The translations under genes and the position numbers were made by a program. 7,052 nt of DNA, from NCBI GenBank assembly GCA_019247755.1, contig JAFBAM010000040.1:1-7052 (forward strand). Reading direction: 5' to 3'. The stretch comes from Sphingomonas sp. Lineage in GTDB: Bacteria > Pseudomonadota > Alphaproteobacteria > Sphingomonadales > Sphingomonadaceae. The first letter of the stretch is position 1, and each line of letters begins with the position of its first letter. The notes below the pieces were generated by a model. That model was not told the DNA's origin, searched no databases, and saw only the letters and a list, made by a program, of their open reading frames with translations. Shown in pieces: positions 1 to 6,692 of the stretch.

Positions 1-2676
1 CTGCCACGGCTCATCCCGGTCGGCGATCCAGAGCTCGATGAGCGGGTCGGAGGCGCTCTCGACCGGATCGACGATGTTCCGGTTCCGCCCGCGATCGATC
101 CAACCGAAAGACTATTGCGGCTCGCCTCGATCGTTCGCGGTGAAGGAAGTGCGGAAAGCCTGCGCCTGGCCGCGGACCTCGCCCGGACACTCGATGTACT
201 GCTCATCGAGGAGATCGAGCCAGCGCGCCTCAAGGATGCGGGGGCCGGAACCAGTGACCTTGCGCGTCACTGGGAAAAGTCGCTCGCGAAGCTGCAACTG
301 ATCTATGACCAGTGGCCGCACTTGCTCGCGGCCGATGGCGCGATCGATCTCGCGGAGCGCCGGAACCGGCTGCTTCATCGCCTCGCCGACCGTTGGAAGG
401 TTGAGCAGCCGCCCGGGTTCACAGTCGCAGCCGGCATTACTGCCGTCGCGCCCGCGGTGGCGGCGTTGGTGGCGCGGGTCGCGCGATTGGCAGACGGCAC
501 GGTCGTCGTGCCAGGCCTGTGGCTTTCCAACGTCTTTCCCGACGAGGAATGGGACGCGCTGGGTCCCGACCAAGATGGGCGGGGTGAGGCGACGCACCCG
601 CAGTACCACCTCAAGCTCCTCCTCGACCGCCTCGGCGTCGCCCGCAGCGAGGTCCAACAATGGCGCTGGTCGGGCGGCTTTTCATCTTCGCTCGCGCGCG
701 GTCGCGCGATTGCCAATGCGATGGCGGCGCCGGACTATTCGCACAAATGGGAGACTTTGAAGCCGGCGGAGCGTCGTCTGAGCGGTATCCGCCTCGCCGA
801 ACTCGCCGATCCTGCTGCGGAAGCGCAGGCGATCGCGCTGTCGCTGCGGGAAGCGATCGAGACGCATGGCAAAACCGCAGCATTGGTGACACCTGATCGA
901 CAGCTCGCGACGCGGGTGTCCGCACTGCTCGAGCGTTGGGGCATTGCGGCCGACGACAGCGCCGGCAAGCCTTTATCGGCGACGCCGGCGGGCACGCTGC
1001 TGCTCGGCATTGCCAGCGCCGCCGCCGAGCAGCTTGCTCCGGTCGCACTTCTCGCACTCCTCAAGCATCCGTTGGTGGGTGGGGAGGGCGACGAGCGCCT
1101 TGCCTGGCTAGAGGCGGTGCGCGCGCTCGACCTTAAGCTCCGCGGTCCTCGTCCGGCTGCAGGCATTGCCGGTCTCGACCAACATTTCGGCGCGTTGCTG
1201 CCATGGCAGAAGGTTCGGCCGCGCGTCTTGAATATCGAGCGAATATTCGAGGCGCCGTTGTCTTTGTCGGAGTTTGCGCGAGCCCTCGGCGAGGCGGCAG
1301 AGGCGCTGGCCGGCGATGTCGCCTGGCAAGGCCCAGCCGGACGCATGGCCGCCGACGTTCTCGCCGAGCTGCAATCTTCGCCGACCGCCGGGTGTCTCAT
1401 GGTGGCTGCCGACGATGCACTCCCGCTTCTTCGGCAACTGCTCGACGCGCATGCCGTCCGTCCGCCCTATGGCGGCCACCCGCGCATCTTCATCTGGGGC
1501 CTGCTCGAAGCACGTCTTCAGCAAGCCGATCTTGTCGTGCTCGGCGGCCTCAACGAGGGTGTGTGGCCTGCACTTCCAGCGCCCGATCCATGGCTCCCGC
1601 CGAAGGTACGGGCGACGCTCGGCATGCAGACGCTCGATAGCCGCATCGGCCTTGCCGCCCATGATTTCGCGAGCGCGCTGGGTGCGCCGGAAGTGCTGAT
1701 CACGCGCGCGCGGCGTGACGCCAAGTCTCCCACTGTCGCTTCGCGCTTCCTGCTGCGCCTGAATGCAATCAGCGGCGGCTTGCCCCACGACATCCGGCTC
1801 GAACGGCTGACGCGCATCCTCGACGATCCTGGCCCGGCGCATCCGGTCGGTCGACCCGCTCCATCGCCGCCGGCCGAGCAGCGGCCGAACAAGATCTCCG
1901 TCACCGCGGTCGATCGGCTTAAGGCGGACCCATTTGCCTTCTATGCGCAGGCGATTCTCAAGCTGCGTGCTCTCGATGCACTCGATGACGAGCACACCGC
2001 CAGATGGAAGGGGACTGCCGTCCACCAAGTCCTCCAGGACTGGCAGCAGCACGATAATTGCGACCCCGATAAGCTGCGCGCGCGCGCCGAGCGGCTCCTG
2101 AGCGACGAAGCCATCCACCCGATGCTTCGCGCCTTGTGGGCGCCGCGGCTCCTCGAAGCGATCGACTGGATTGCGGCGATCGAGCGGACGAACCAGGCGG
2201 AGGGCCGACGGCCACTGGCGGCAGAGCTGAAAGGCGGGACGGCCCTGGCGGGCGTGACGGTCGAAGGCCGTGTCGACCGGATCGACCGCCTCCCTGACGG
2301 CACCCTCGCCATTATCGACTACAAGACCGGCCAGCCGCCCTCGAAAAAGTCCGTCAACGAAGGCTTCGCGCTGCAGCTTGGATTGCTCGGCTTGATCGGC
2401 CGGGCTGGCGGATTCGAAGGAGTCTCAGGCGATCCCGAGGCTTTCGAATATTGGTCGCTTGCGCGCTACCGCGGCAAATTCGGCCGGTTGATGCGGCCCG
2501 ACGAAGACATGGAGCCGGGTGAGTTCCTGACCCACGCCTATCGCAACTTTGCGGAAGCTGCCGAGAAGTGGCTGACCGGCGATGAGCCGTTCACCGCGAG
2601 GCTGAATCCCGCGTACGCGCCCTACGGCGATTACGATCAGCTGATGCGGCTTGAGGAATGGTACGGCCGCAAATGA
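1..2676 (+). CDS. addB: AddB, helicase-nuclease subunit of the AddAB double-strand-break repair complex (5' truncated by window edge)
   Basis: AddB pairs with AddA in the cytosol to unwind and resect double-strand DNA ends before RecA-dependent repair. The frame is open from base 1, so the visible 891 residues are a C-terminal part. Alphaproteobacterial AddB is usually about 1000 residues, so roughly 100 are missing, including any Walker A region. Residue numbers here count from base 1. The first residues, LPRLIPVGDPELDE, fit the early conserved block of this type. Helicase-like (UvrD-fold) elements follow: TPDRQLA near 297-303, GGLNEGVWP at 515-523, and a TRARRD segment at 568-573. The nuclease domain begins near 631 (VTAVDRLKADPFAFY), with GTAVH at 671-675, GRVDRID around D759, IIDYKTG with D773 and K775, and QLGLL from Q792. 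This is a complete PD-(D/E)XK active-site set. Only two cysteines are visible, so the four-cysteine iron-sulfur staple of Firmicutes AddB is absent. An internal TTG at 115 could be misread as a start, but homology-like sequence continues upstream of it. The stop lies 2 bases from the stop of the opposing small gene. Identification is firm. Confidence 0.95.
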   Translation: MPRLIPVGDPELDERVGGALDRIDDVPVPPAIDPTERLLRLASIVRGEGSAESLRLAADLARTLDVLLIEEIEPARLKDAGAGTSDLARHWEKSLAKLQLIYDQWPHLLAADGAIDLAERRNRLLHRLADRWKVEQPPGFTVAAGITAVAPAVAALVARVARLADGTVVVPGLWLSNVFPDEEWDALGPDQDGRGEATHPQYHLKLLLDRLGVARSEVQQWRWSGGFSSSLARGRAIANAMAAPDYSHKWETLKPAERRLSGIRLAELADPAAEAQAIALSLREAIETHGKTAALVTPDRQLATRVSALLERWGIAADDSAGKPLSATPAGTLLLGIASAAAEQLAPVALLALLKHPLVGGEGDERLAWLEAVRALDLKLRGPRPAAGIAGLDQHFGALLPWQKVRPRVLNIERIFEAPLSLSEFARALGEAAEALAGDVAWQGPAGRMAADVLAELQSSPTAGCLMVAADDALPLLRQLLDAHAVRPPYGGHPRIFIWGLLEARLQQADLVVLGGLNEGVWPALPAPDPWLPPKVRATLGMQTLDSRIGLAAHDFASALGAPEVLITRARRDAKSPTVASRFLLRLNAISGGLPHDIRLERLTRILDDPGPAHPVGRPAPSPPAEQRPNKISVTAVDRLKADPFAFYAQAILKLRALDALDDEHTARWKGTAVHQVLQDWQQHDNCDPDKLRARAERLLSDEAIHPMLRALWAPRLLEAIDWIAAIERTNQAEGRRPLAAELKGGTALAGVTVEGRVDRIDRLPDGTLAIIDYKTGQPPSKKSVNEGFALQLGLLGLIGRAGGFEGVSGDPEAFEYWSLARYRGKFGRLMRPDEDMEPGEFLTHAYRNFAEAAEKWLTGDEPFTARLNPAYAPYGDYDQLMRLEEWYGRK

Positions 2677-2678
2677 GC

Positions 2679-2825
2679 CTAGCGGCGCTTTTTCTTGACC
2701 TTGGACGCGTAGAGCAGGGCCGCGACGATCGCTGCCGATCCCACGCCGACCGCGACCCCAGCTTTCACCAGCTTCGCCCGGCGTTGTTCGTTGGCCTTGT
2801 CGATGTCGTCGTTGCTGTCGTCCAT
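2679..2825 (-). CDS. Small single-pass membrane protein, 48 aa, antisense between addB and addA
   Basis: I do not recognise a named family. The reading frame starts ATG at 2825 and stops TAG at 2681-2679. It encodes an acidic, polar N-terminus (MDDSNDDIDKANEQ), a basic stretch (RRAKLVK, residues 15-21), one Gly/Ala/Val-rich hydrophobic helix at about residues 22-40, and a strongly basic end, KVKKKRR. This order suggests an inner-membrane anchor with a short cytoplasmic basic tail. Support for coding comes from the protein-like layout and from third codon positions: 41 of 48 are G or C, against 43 of 65 for the overlapping + strand frame. Upstream, AGAGAA at 2837-2832 is a weak ribosome binding site with a 6-base gap to the ATG. 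The gene faces addB tail-to-tail with a 2-base gap and diverges from addA with 41 bases between starts. Any addB-addA read-through transcript would be fully antisense to it. Function cannot be assigned. The alternative, a chance frame in an intergenic gap, is less likely but possible. Confidence 0.68.
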   Translation of the reverse strand: MDDSNDDIDKANEQRRAKLVKAGVAVGVGSAAIVAALLYASKVKKKRR

Positions 2826-2856
2826 GCGCGATTCTCTATGGCGTTCGACGCCGGTT

Positions 2857-2862
2857 GGGAAG
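2857..2862 (+). promoter_or_regulatory. Ribosome binding site of addA (decides start at 2867)
   Basis: GGGAAG lies 4 bases before ATG 2867 (GGGA ends 6 bases before it). It is a modest Shine-Dalgarno match. It overlaps the alternative in-frame TTG at 2855, which has no comparable purine stretch at a suitable distance upstream, so the ATG is favoured. Confidence 0.5.
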
Positions 2863-2866
2863 CCGC

Positions 2867-5800
2867 ATGAGCGCGCGCTTCAAAATCTTTCCGGAACTGA
2901 AGGACCAGCAGGCCCAGGCGTCCGATCCTGCCGTCCATGCGTCGCTTTCGGCGTCGGCAGGTACCGGCAAGACGCAGGTCCTGACGGCGCGCGTGCTCCG
3001 GCTGCTGTTGAAGGGCGCGCGGCCAGAATCGATCCTGTGCCTTACCTTCACCAAGGCCGCGGCGGCCGAGATGGCCAACCGCATCGGCGATCGCCTCGCG
3101 AAATGGGTGCGCCTCAAGGATTCCGAGCTGGGAACGGACTTGCTTCACCTCGGCGAATCGAATGACCCGCGGATGCGTGAGCGGGCACGCCAATTATTTG
3201 CCCGGGTGCTCGATTGCCCGGGCGGGCTCAAGATCCAGACCATCCATAGCTTCGCCCAATCGCTGCTGGCCGCGTTCCCCGCCGAGGCAGGGATCGTGCC
3301 GGGTTTCCAGCCGATCGAGGGCAGGGCGGAGCAAGAGCTGGTGCGGCGGACGCTTGCCGACCTCATGGCGAGCGCCGAAGAGAATTGCGACGAAGCACTC
3401 ATCCGCGATGTGCAGTCACTGAGCCGCCGTCTCGGCGAAACGGGAGCGGTCGAATATCTGCAGGCTTGTGCGCGCCGGCCGGAAGCGCTTGCGGCGTTGG
3501 GCGAACGCGACCGGATCGAGCCGGCAATCCGTCGCCTGATCAAGCTGCCTGAGGAATCGGTCGAAGACTACATTTCGCACCGTTGCGGTGACGAGGGCTT
3601 CGATTGCGATCTGCTGCGCGCGGTCGCCGAGGCCAACCGGCGATGGGGCACGTCCACGGGCATTGGCCACGCGGAGACGATCGAGGGTTGGCTAGCCCTA
3701 ACGCCCATTGAGCGAGCCGCTTCGCTGAACGATCTGCGCAAGGTCGTCCTGACGGATAAGGGGACACCGCGGGTCACTTCAGGTCAGGCCAAGGCCGAGC
3801 CGCATTATGAGGAGCATGCGGGCCGGCTAGCAAATCTCATCGGCGAGCTACTGCAACTTCAGAACGGAGCGCGGCTTGCTGCCGATATCGCCTCGGGGCT
3901 CCGCGCCGGACAGGCTTTCGCTAAGGCTTATGCCTCCGCCAAGCGCGCCGCCGGCGTTGCCGATTTCAACGACCTGATCGAGTGGACCCGAAAACTGCTG
4001 AAGCAGCCAGGGATGGGCGACTGGGTCCGCTACAAGCTCGATCGGCAGGTCGATCACGTCCTCGTGGACGAGGCGCAGGACACGAACGCCGCGCAGTGGG
4101 AGATCATCGAGCATCTCGTCGACGAGTTCTTCAGCGGGTCGAGCGAAGCCGAGCGGCGCGTCCGTACGCTCTTCATGGTCGGCGACTTCAAGCAGGCGAT
4201 CTACGCCTTTCAGGGCACAGATCCACAGCGGTTCAGCGAGGCGCGCGAGAAGTTCAAGCGCCGCGCGGCTTCGATGAGTACCGGCGACGACCTGTTCAGC
4301 TATCGGCAGGATGCTCGCGAGTTCCGCGACCTCTCGATTGCGGCCAGCTTTCGCTCGGCGCAGCCGGTCCTCGACGTCGTCGACAAGGTGATCGAGTCGG
4401 TCGGACCGGTCGCGCTCGGGCTAAGCGAAGCACCGCCACCCCATCGTGCGCATCACGATGCCCGGCCCGGCTCCGTCGAGTTGTGGGAGCCATTCGCGGT
4501 CGAACCGTCGCCGGACGACAGCGATGAAGGCGAAGAGCGTTGGATCAGCATTCGCGACCGCGAATATGCGAATGCGCTGGCCGAACGGATCAGGCTGATG
4601 GTCGAGGAGGCGCCGGTGCTGGCCTCGACGGGGCGACCGCTGAGCCCCGGCGATATATTGGTGCTCGTCCGAAGCCGCGGCGAGCTCGCCTCGCTGATCG
4701 TTGCACGGCTTTTCTCCGCGGGCGTGCCGGTTGCGGGTGTTGATCGGCTTCATCTGCACGAGCCGATCGTCGTCCAAGACCTGCTCGCCGCCATGAAATT
4801 CGCGTCACAGCCGAACGATGACTTGAGCCTCGCCTGCCTGCTCGTCTCACCTTTGATCGGGTGGGACCAGGACCAGCTCCGAGCGCTCGCTTACGGTCGG
4901 AAGAGCACGCTGTGGCGCGAATTGCGAGAGCGAGCCGATGAATATCCGAAGGTGCACGAGGTGCTTTCCGAGCTGCTCCGGATCGCGGACTTTACGCCCC
5001 CCTCGCGGTTCCTCGAAACGATCCTCAGCGGACCGATGCAGGGCCGGCGCAAGCTCTACTCGCGGCTGGGCCTTGCCGCGCGCGACGCCATCGATGAGCT
5101 GATGAACAGTGCGCTCGAATTCGAGCGGAACGAGACCGCCTCGCTCGACAGGTTCCTGTCCTGGTTCTCGCGCGGCACCGTCGATGTCCAGCGCGATCCA
5201 GGGGCGCCTGCCAACGAAGTGCGGGTGATGACCGTCCACGGCGCCAAGGGTCTCGAAGCGCCAGTTGTCATCCTCGCCGATGCGACGGCGGATCCGGCCC
5301 GGCTTGGCCGCGCGCCGCTGACGGTCGACATTGAGGTCGAGAATGTCGGCATGGCCCCGCTGTTGCGCCCGAGGAAGGAGGAGCGCCGACCGCCGTTCGA
5401 CGAAGTGATCTTGGCGGAGGAGAAGCGCGCGCTCGAGGAGCATATGCGGCTGCTTTACGTCGCGCTCACTCGTGCGGCTGACCGTCTGATCGTGAGCGGG
5501 ATCAGGCCGAAGGAGCGCAAGGACGGCGCTGATCCGCGCCCTGCTAATTGCTGGCATCGTATTGTCGAGACTGCGATGAGCTCCATCGCGGAACCCGGCG
5601 AGGAGCATGTCGCCCTCCGCTACGGTTCGAAAGGCGCGCTGCAGAGGCGGGCGAAGGACAAGATCGAGCTGCCGCTCATCGTCGTCCCGGATTGGGCGAA
5701 GCAACCCGCGCCGGTCGAAGCACGCCCACCCCGACCGCTCGCACCGTCGGCAATTGCAGCAGATGACGAAACTGCGCCTCCGCCAAGCGAGGCGATGAGG

Positions 5801-6271
5801 ACAGCCGCCTTACGCGGTACCTGGATCCATCAGCTGCTCGAGCGACTTCCAGCCGTGGAGGTGAGTGCGCGACCCGGTGCGGCGAAGCGCTGGCTCGAAC
5901 GCTCGGCGGGTGTGAGCGATGCGGTGCTCCGCGACGACATCGTGACCCAGGTTTGCGGGATCCTCTCCGATCCGCGCTTTACTCTTTTGTTCGGTCCCGA
6001 ATCGCTAGGTGAGGCGCCGCTGGCGGCAACACTCCCGGATGGACGCGTCATCGCCGGCACGGTCGATCGGCTTCGCGTCGAGGAGACCCGCATCAGCGTC
6101 ATCGATTTCAAAACCGGCAAGGTGCCCGCGACCGACAACGATATCCCCAACGCGCATCGCGCTCAGATGCAGGCCTATGTTGAAGCGCTTCAGGTCATCT
6201 TCCCGGGGCGGCAGGTTAGCGCGTCCCTCTTGTACACGGCTGGCCCGAAACTCATCGAACTGATGCCTTGA
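2867..6271 (+). CDS. addA: AddA, UvrD-type ATP-dependent helicase/nuclease subunit of AddAB
   Basis: AddA is the motor subunit of AddAB. It translocates 3'-to-5' on DNA, and its nuclease cuts the 3'-ended strand during end processing for recombination. The product is 1134 residues, normal for the family. Numbering from ATG 2867: Q-motif region DQQAQ at 13-17; Walker A SAGTGKT ending at T36; motif Ia TFTKAA from 60; Walker B DEAQD at 401-405; motif III GDFKQAIYAFQG from 439; motif IV FRS at 495-497; motif V TVHGAKGLE at 789-797; motif VI YVALTRA at 864-870. A Pro/Ala-rich linker at about 944-974 leads to the nuclease, with GTWIH at 984-988, D1067 in GTVDR, D1080 and K1082 in VIDFKTGK, and QMQAY at 1100-1104. 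No key residue is missing. I chose ATG 2867 over an in-frame TTG at 2855 because GGGAAG at 2857-2862 gives it a binding site and the family-like N-terminus begins there. It starts 190 bases after addB ends; co-expression with addB is likely but not shown by this gap. Confidence 0.96.
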   Translation: MSARFKIFPELKDQQAQASDPAVHASLSASAGTGKTQVLTARVLRLLLKGARPESILCLTFTKAAAAEMANRIGDRLAKWVRLKDSELGTDLLHLGESNDPRMRERARQLFARVLDCPGGLKIQTIHSFAQSLLAAFPAEAGIVPGFQPIEGRAEQELVRRTLADLMASAEENCDEALIRDVQSLSRRLGETGAVEYLQACARRPEALAALGERDRIEPAIRRLIKLPEESVEDYISHRCGDEGFDCDLLRAVAEANRRWGTSTGIGHAETIEGWLALTPIERAASLNDLRKVVLTDKGTPRVTSGQAKAEPHYEEHAGRLANLIGELLQLQNGARLAADIASGLRAGQAFAKAYASAKRAAGVADFNDLIEWTRKLLKQPGMGDWVRYKLDRQVDHVLVDEAQDTNAAQWEIIEHLVDEFFSGSSEAERRVRTLFMVGDFKQAIYAFQGTDPQRFSEAREKFKRRAASMSTGDDLFSYRQDAREFRDLSIAASFRSAQPVLDVVDKVIESVGPVALGLSEAPPPHRAHHDARPGSVELWEPFAVEPSPDDSDEGEERWISIRDREYANALAERIRLMVEEAPVLASTGRPLSPGDILVLVRSRGELASLIVARLFSAGVPVAGVDRLHLHEPIVVQDLLAAMKFASQPNDDLSLACLLVSPLIGWDQDQLRALAYGRKSTLWRELRERADEYPKVHEVLSELLRIADFTPPSRFLETILSGPMQGRRKLYSRLGLAARDAIDELMNSALEFERNETASLDRFLSWFSRGTVDVQRDPGAPANEVRVMTVHGAKGLEAPVVILADATADPARLGRAPLTVDIEVENVGMAPLLRPRKEERRPPFDEVILAEEKRALEEHMRLLYVALTRAADRLIVSGIRPKERKDGADPRPANCWHRIVETAMSSIAEPGEEHVALRYGSKGALQRRAKDKIELPLIVVPDWAKQPAPVEARPPRPLAPSAIAADDETAPPPSEAMRTAALRGTWIHQLLERLPAVEVSARPGAAKRWLERSAGVSDAVLRDDIVTQVCGILSDPRFTLLFGPESLGEAPLAATLPDGRVIAGTVDRLRVEETRISVIDFKTGKVPATDNDIPNAHRAQMQAYVEALQVIFPGRQVSASLLYTAGPKLIELMP

Positions 6272-6296
6272 GAGGCGCCGGCCAAACGCCCATATC
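6268..6296 (+). promoter_or_regulatory. Candidate promoter for trxA
   Basis: TTGAGA at 6268-6273 matches five of six bases of the sigma-70 type -35 box. After a 17-base spacer comes CATATC at 6291-6296, a poor -10 match of three of six. The -35 part overlaps the addA stop codon. Placement upstream of trxA fits a separate transcription start for a gene needed at a higher level than addAB. The -10 is weak, so this is only a candidate; trxA could also be read from the upstream genes across the 64-base gap. Confidence 0.27.
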
Positions 6297-6319
6297 CTTG
6301 TTAACAATTGAACCCCGCC

Positions 6320-6325
6320 AGGAGA
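6320..6325 (+). promoter_or_regulatory. Ribosome binding site of trxA
   Basis: AGGAGA is a strong Shine-Dalgarno match lying 10 bases before ATG 6336. The gap is slightly long but in a workable range. It is clearly stronger than the site of addA, which fits a highly translated thioredoxin. Confidence 0.72.
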
Positions 6326-6335
6326 TTCGCCCGCC

Positions 6336-6686
6336 ATGGCAACCAAGACTGTCACCGATCAAAGCTTCGCTTCCGACGTCCTCGGCTCGGAAACGCCCGT
6401 CCTTGTCGATTTCTGGGCGGAATGGTGCGGGCCCTGCCGGATGATCGCTCCCGCGCTCGAGGAAATCTCCGGTGAGCTCGGCGACAAGGTGACGATCGCC
6501 AAGCTCAATATCGACGAGAATCCGGATATCCCCGGCCGCTATGGCGTGCGCGGCATCCCGACGATGCTGCTTTTCAAGGGTGGCCAGCCGGTCGCGCAGA
6601 AGGTCGGCGCCGCGCCGCGCAGTCAAATCCAGCAGTGGCTCGAGAGCAATCTCGACACGGCCGCGTCGCAATCGAGCGCGGGCTAA
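6336..6686 (+). CDS. trxA: Thioredoxin (TrxA)
   Basis: Thioredoxin is the cytosolic dithiol-disulfide reductase that passes electrons from thioredoxin reductase to enzymes such as ribonucleotide reductase, peroxiredoxins and methionine sulfoxide reductases. The 116-residue product has the full single-domain fold: VLVDFWAEWCGPC with the redox cysteines C31 and C34, the buried Asp at D25, the cis-proline P75 in GIPT, and the C-terminal FKGGQP and VGA segments. There is no signal peptide, so it acts in the cytoplasm. It is about 8-10 residues longer than a typical TrxA because of a Ser/Ala-rich tail after SNLD. The start is fixed by the AGGAGA ribosome binding site and by the usual short N-terminus. 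It lies 64 bases after addA in the same direction, an order I associate with Sphingomonadales, and meets the opposing GFA gene with 6 bases between stops. The identification is secure. Confidence 0.97.
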   Translation: MATKTVTDQSFASDVLGSETPVLVDFWAEWCGPCRMIAPALEEISGELGDKVTIAKLNIDENPDIPGRYGVRGIPTMLLFKGGQPVAQKVGAAPRSQIQQWLESNLDTAASQSSAG

Positions 6687-6692
6687 CTGACC

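Noticed and set aside
115..117. TTG as a start codon for addB
   Set aside because: The frame is open to base 1 and the upstream residues fit the early AddB block (LPRLIPVGD), so this is an internal leucine codon and the gene is cut by the window edge.
112..660. Long - strand open frame opposite addB, about 182 codons
   Set aside because: It is a shadow of the addB frame in high-GC DNA, where reverse frames are often open. Its product has no recognisable motif, while addB is clearly coding here.
1108..2118. 336-codon - strand open frame opposite addB
   Set aside because: It is long only because of GC-rich codon structure on the + strand. The product is Arg/His-rich with no domain, and it overlaps the conserved AddB nuclease region.
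2765..3193. 142-codon - strand frame covering the addA start and the small antisense gene
   Set aside because: It lies in a different frame from the 48-codon gene, covers the AddA Walker A region, and gives an unstructured Arg/Gln-rich product.
4847..5704. 285-codon - strand open frame opposite addA
   Set aside because: It overlaps helicase motifs V and VI of AddA, has no recognisable motif, and is explained by codon bias of the coding strand.
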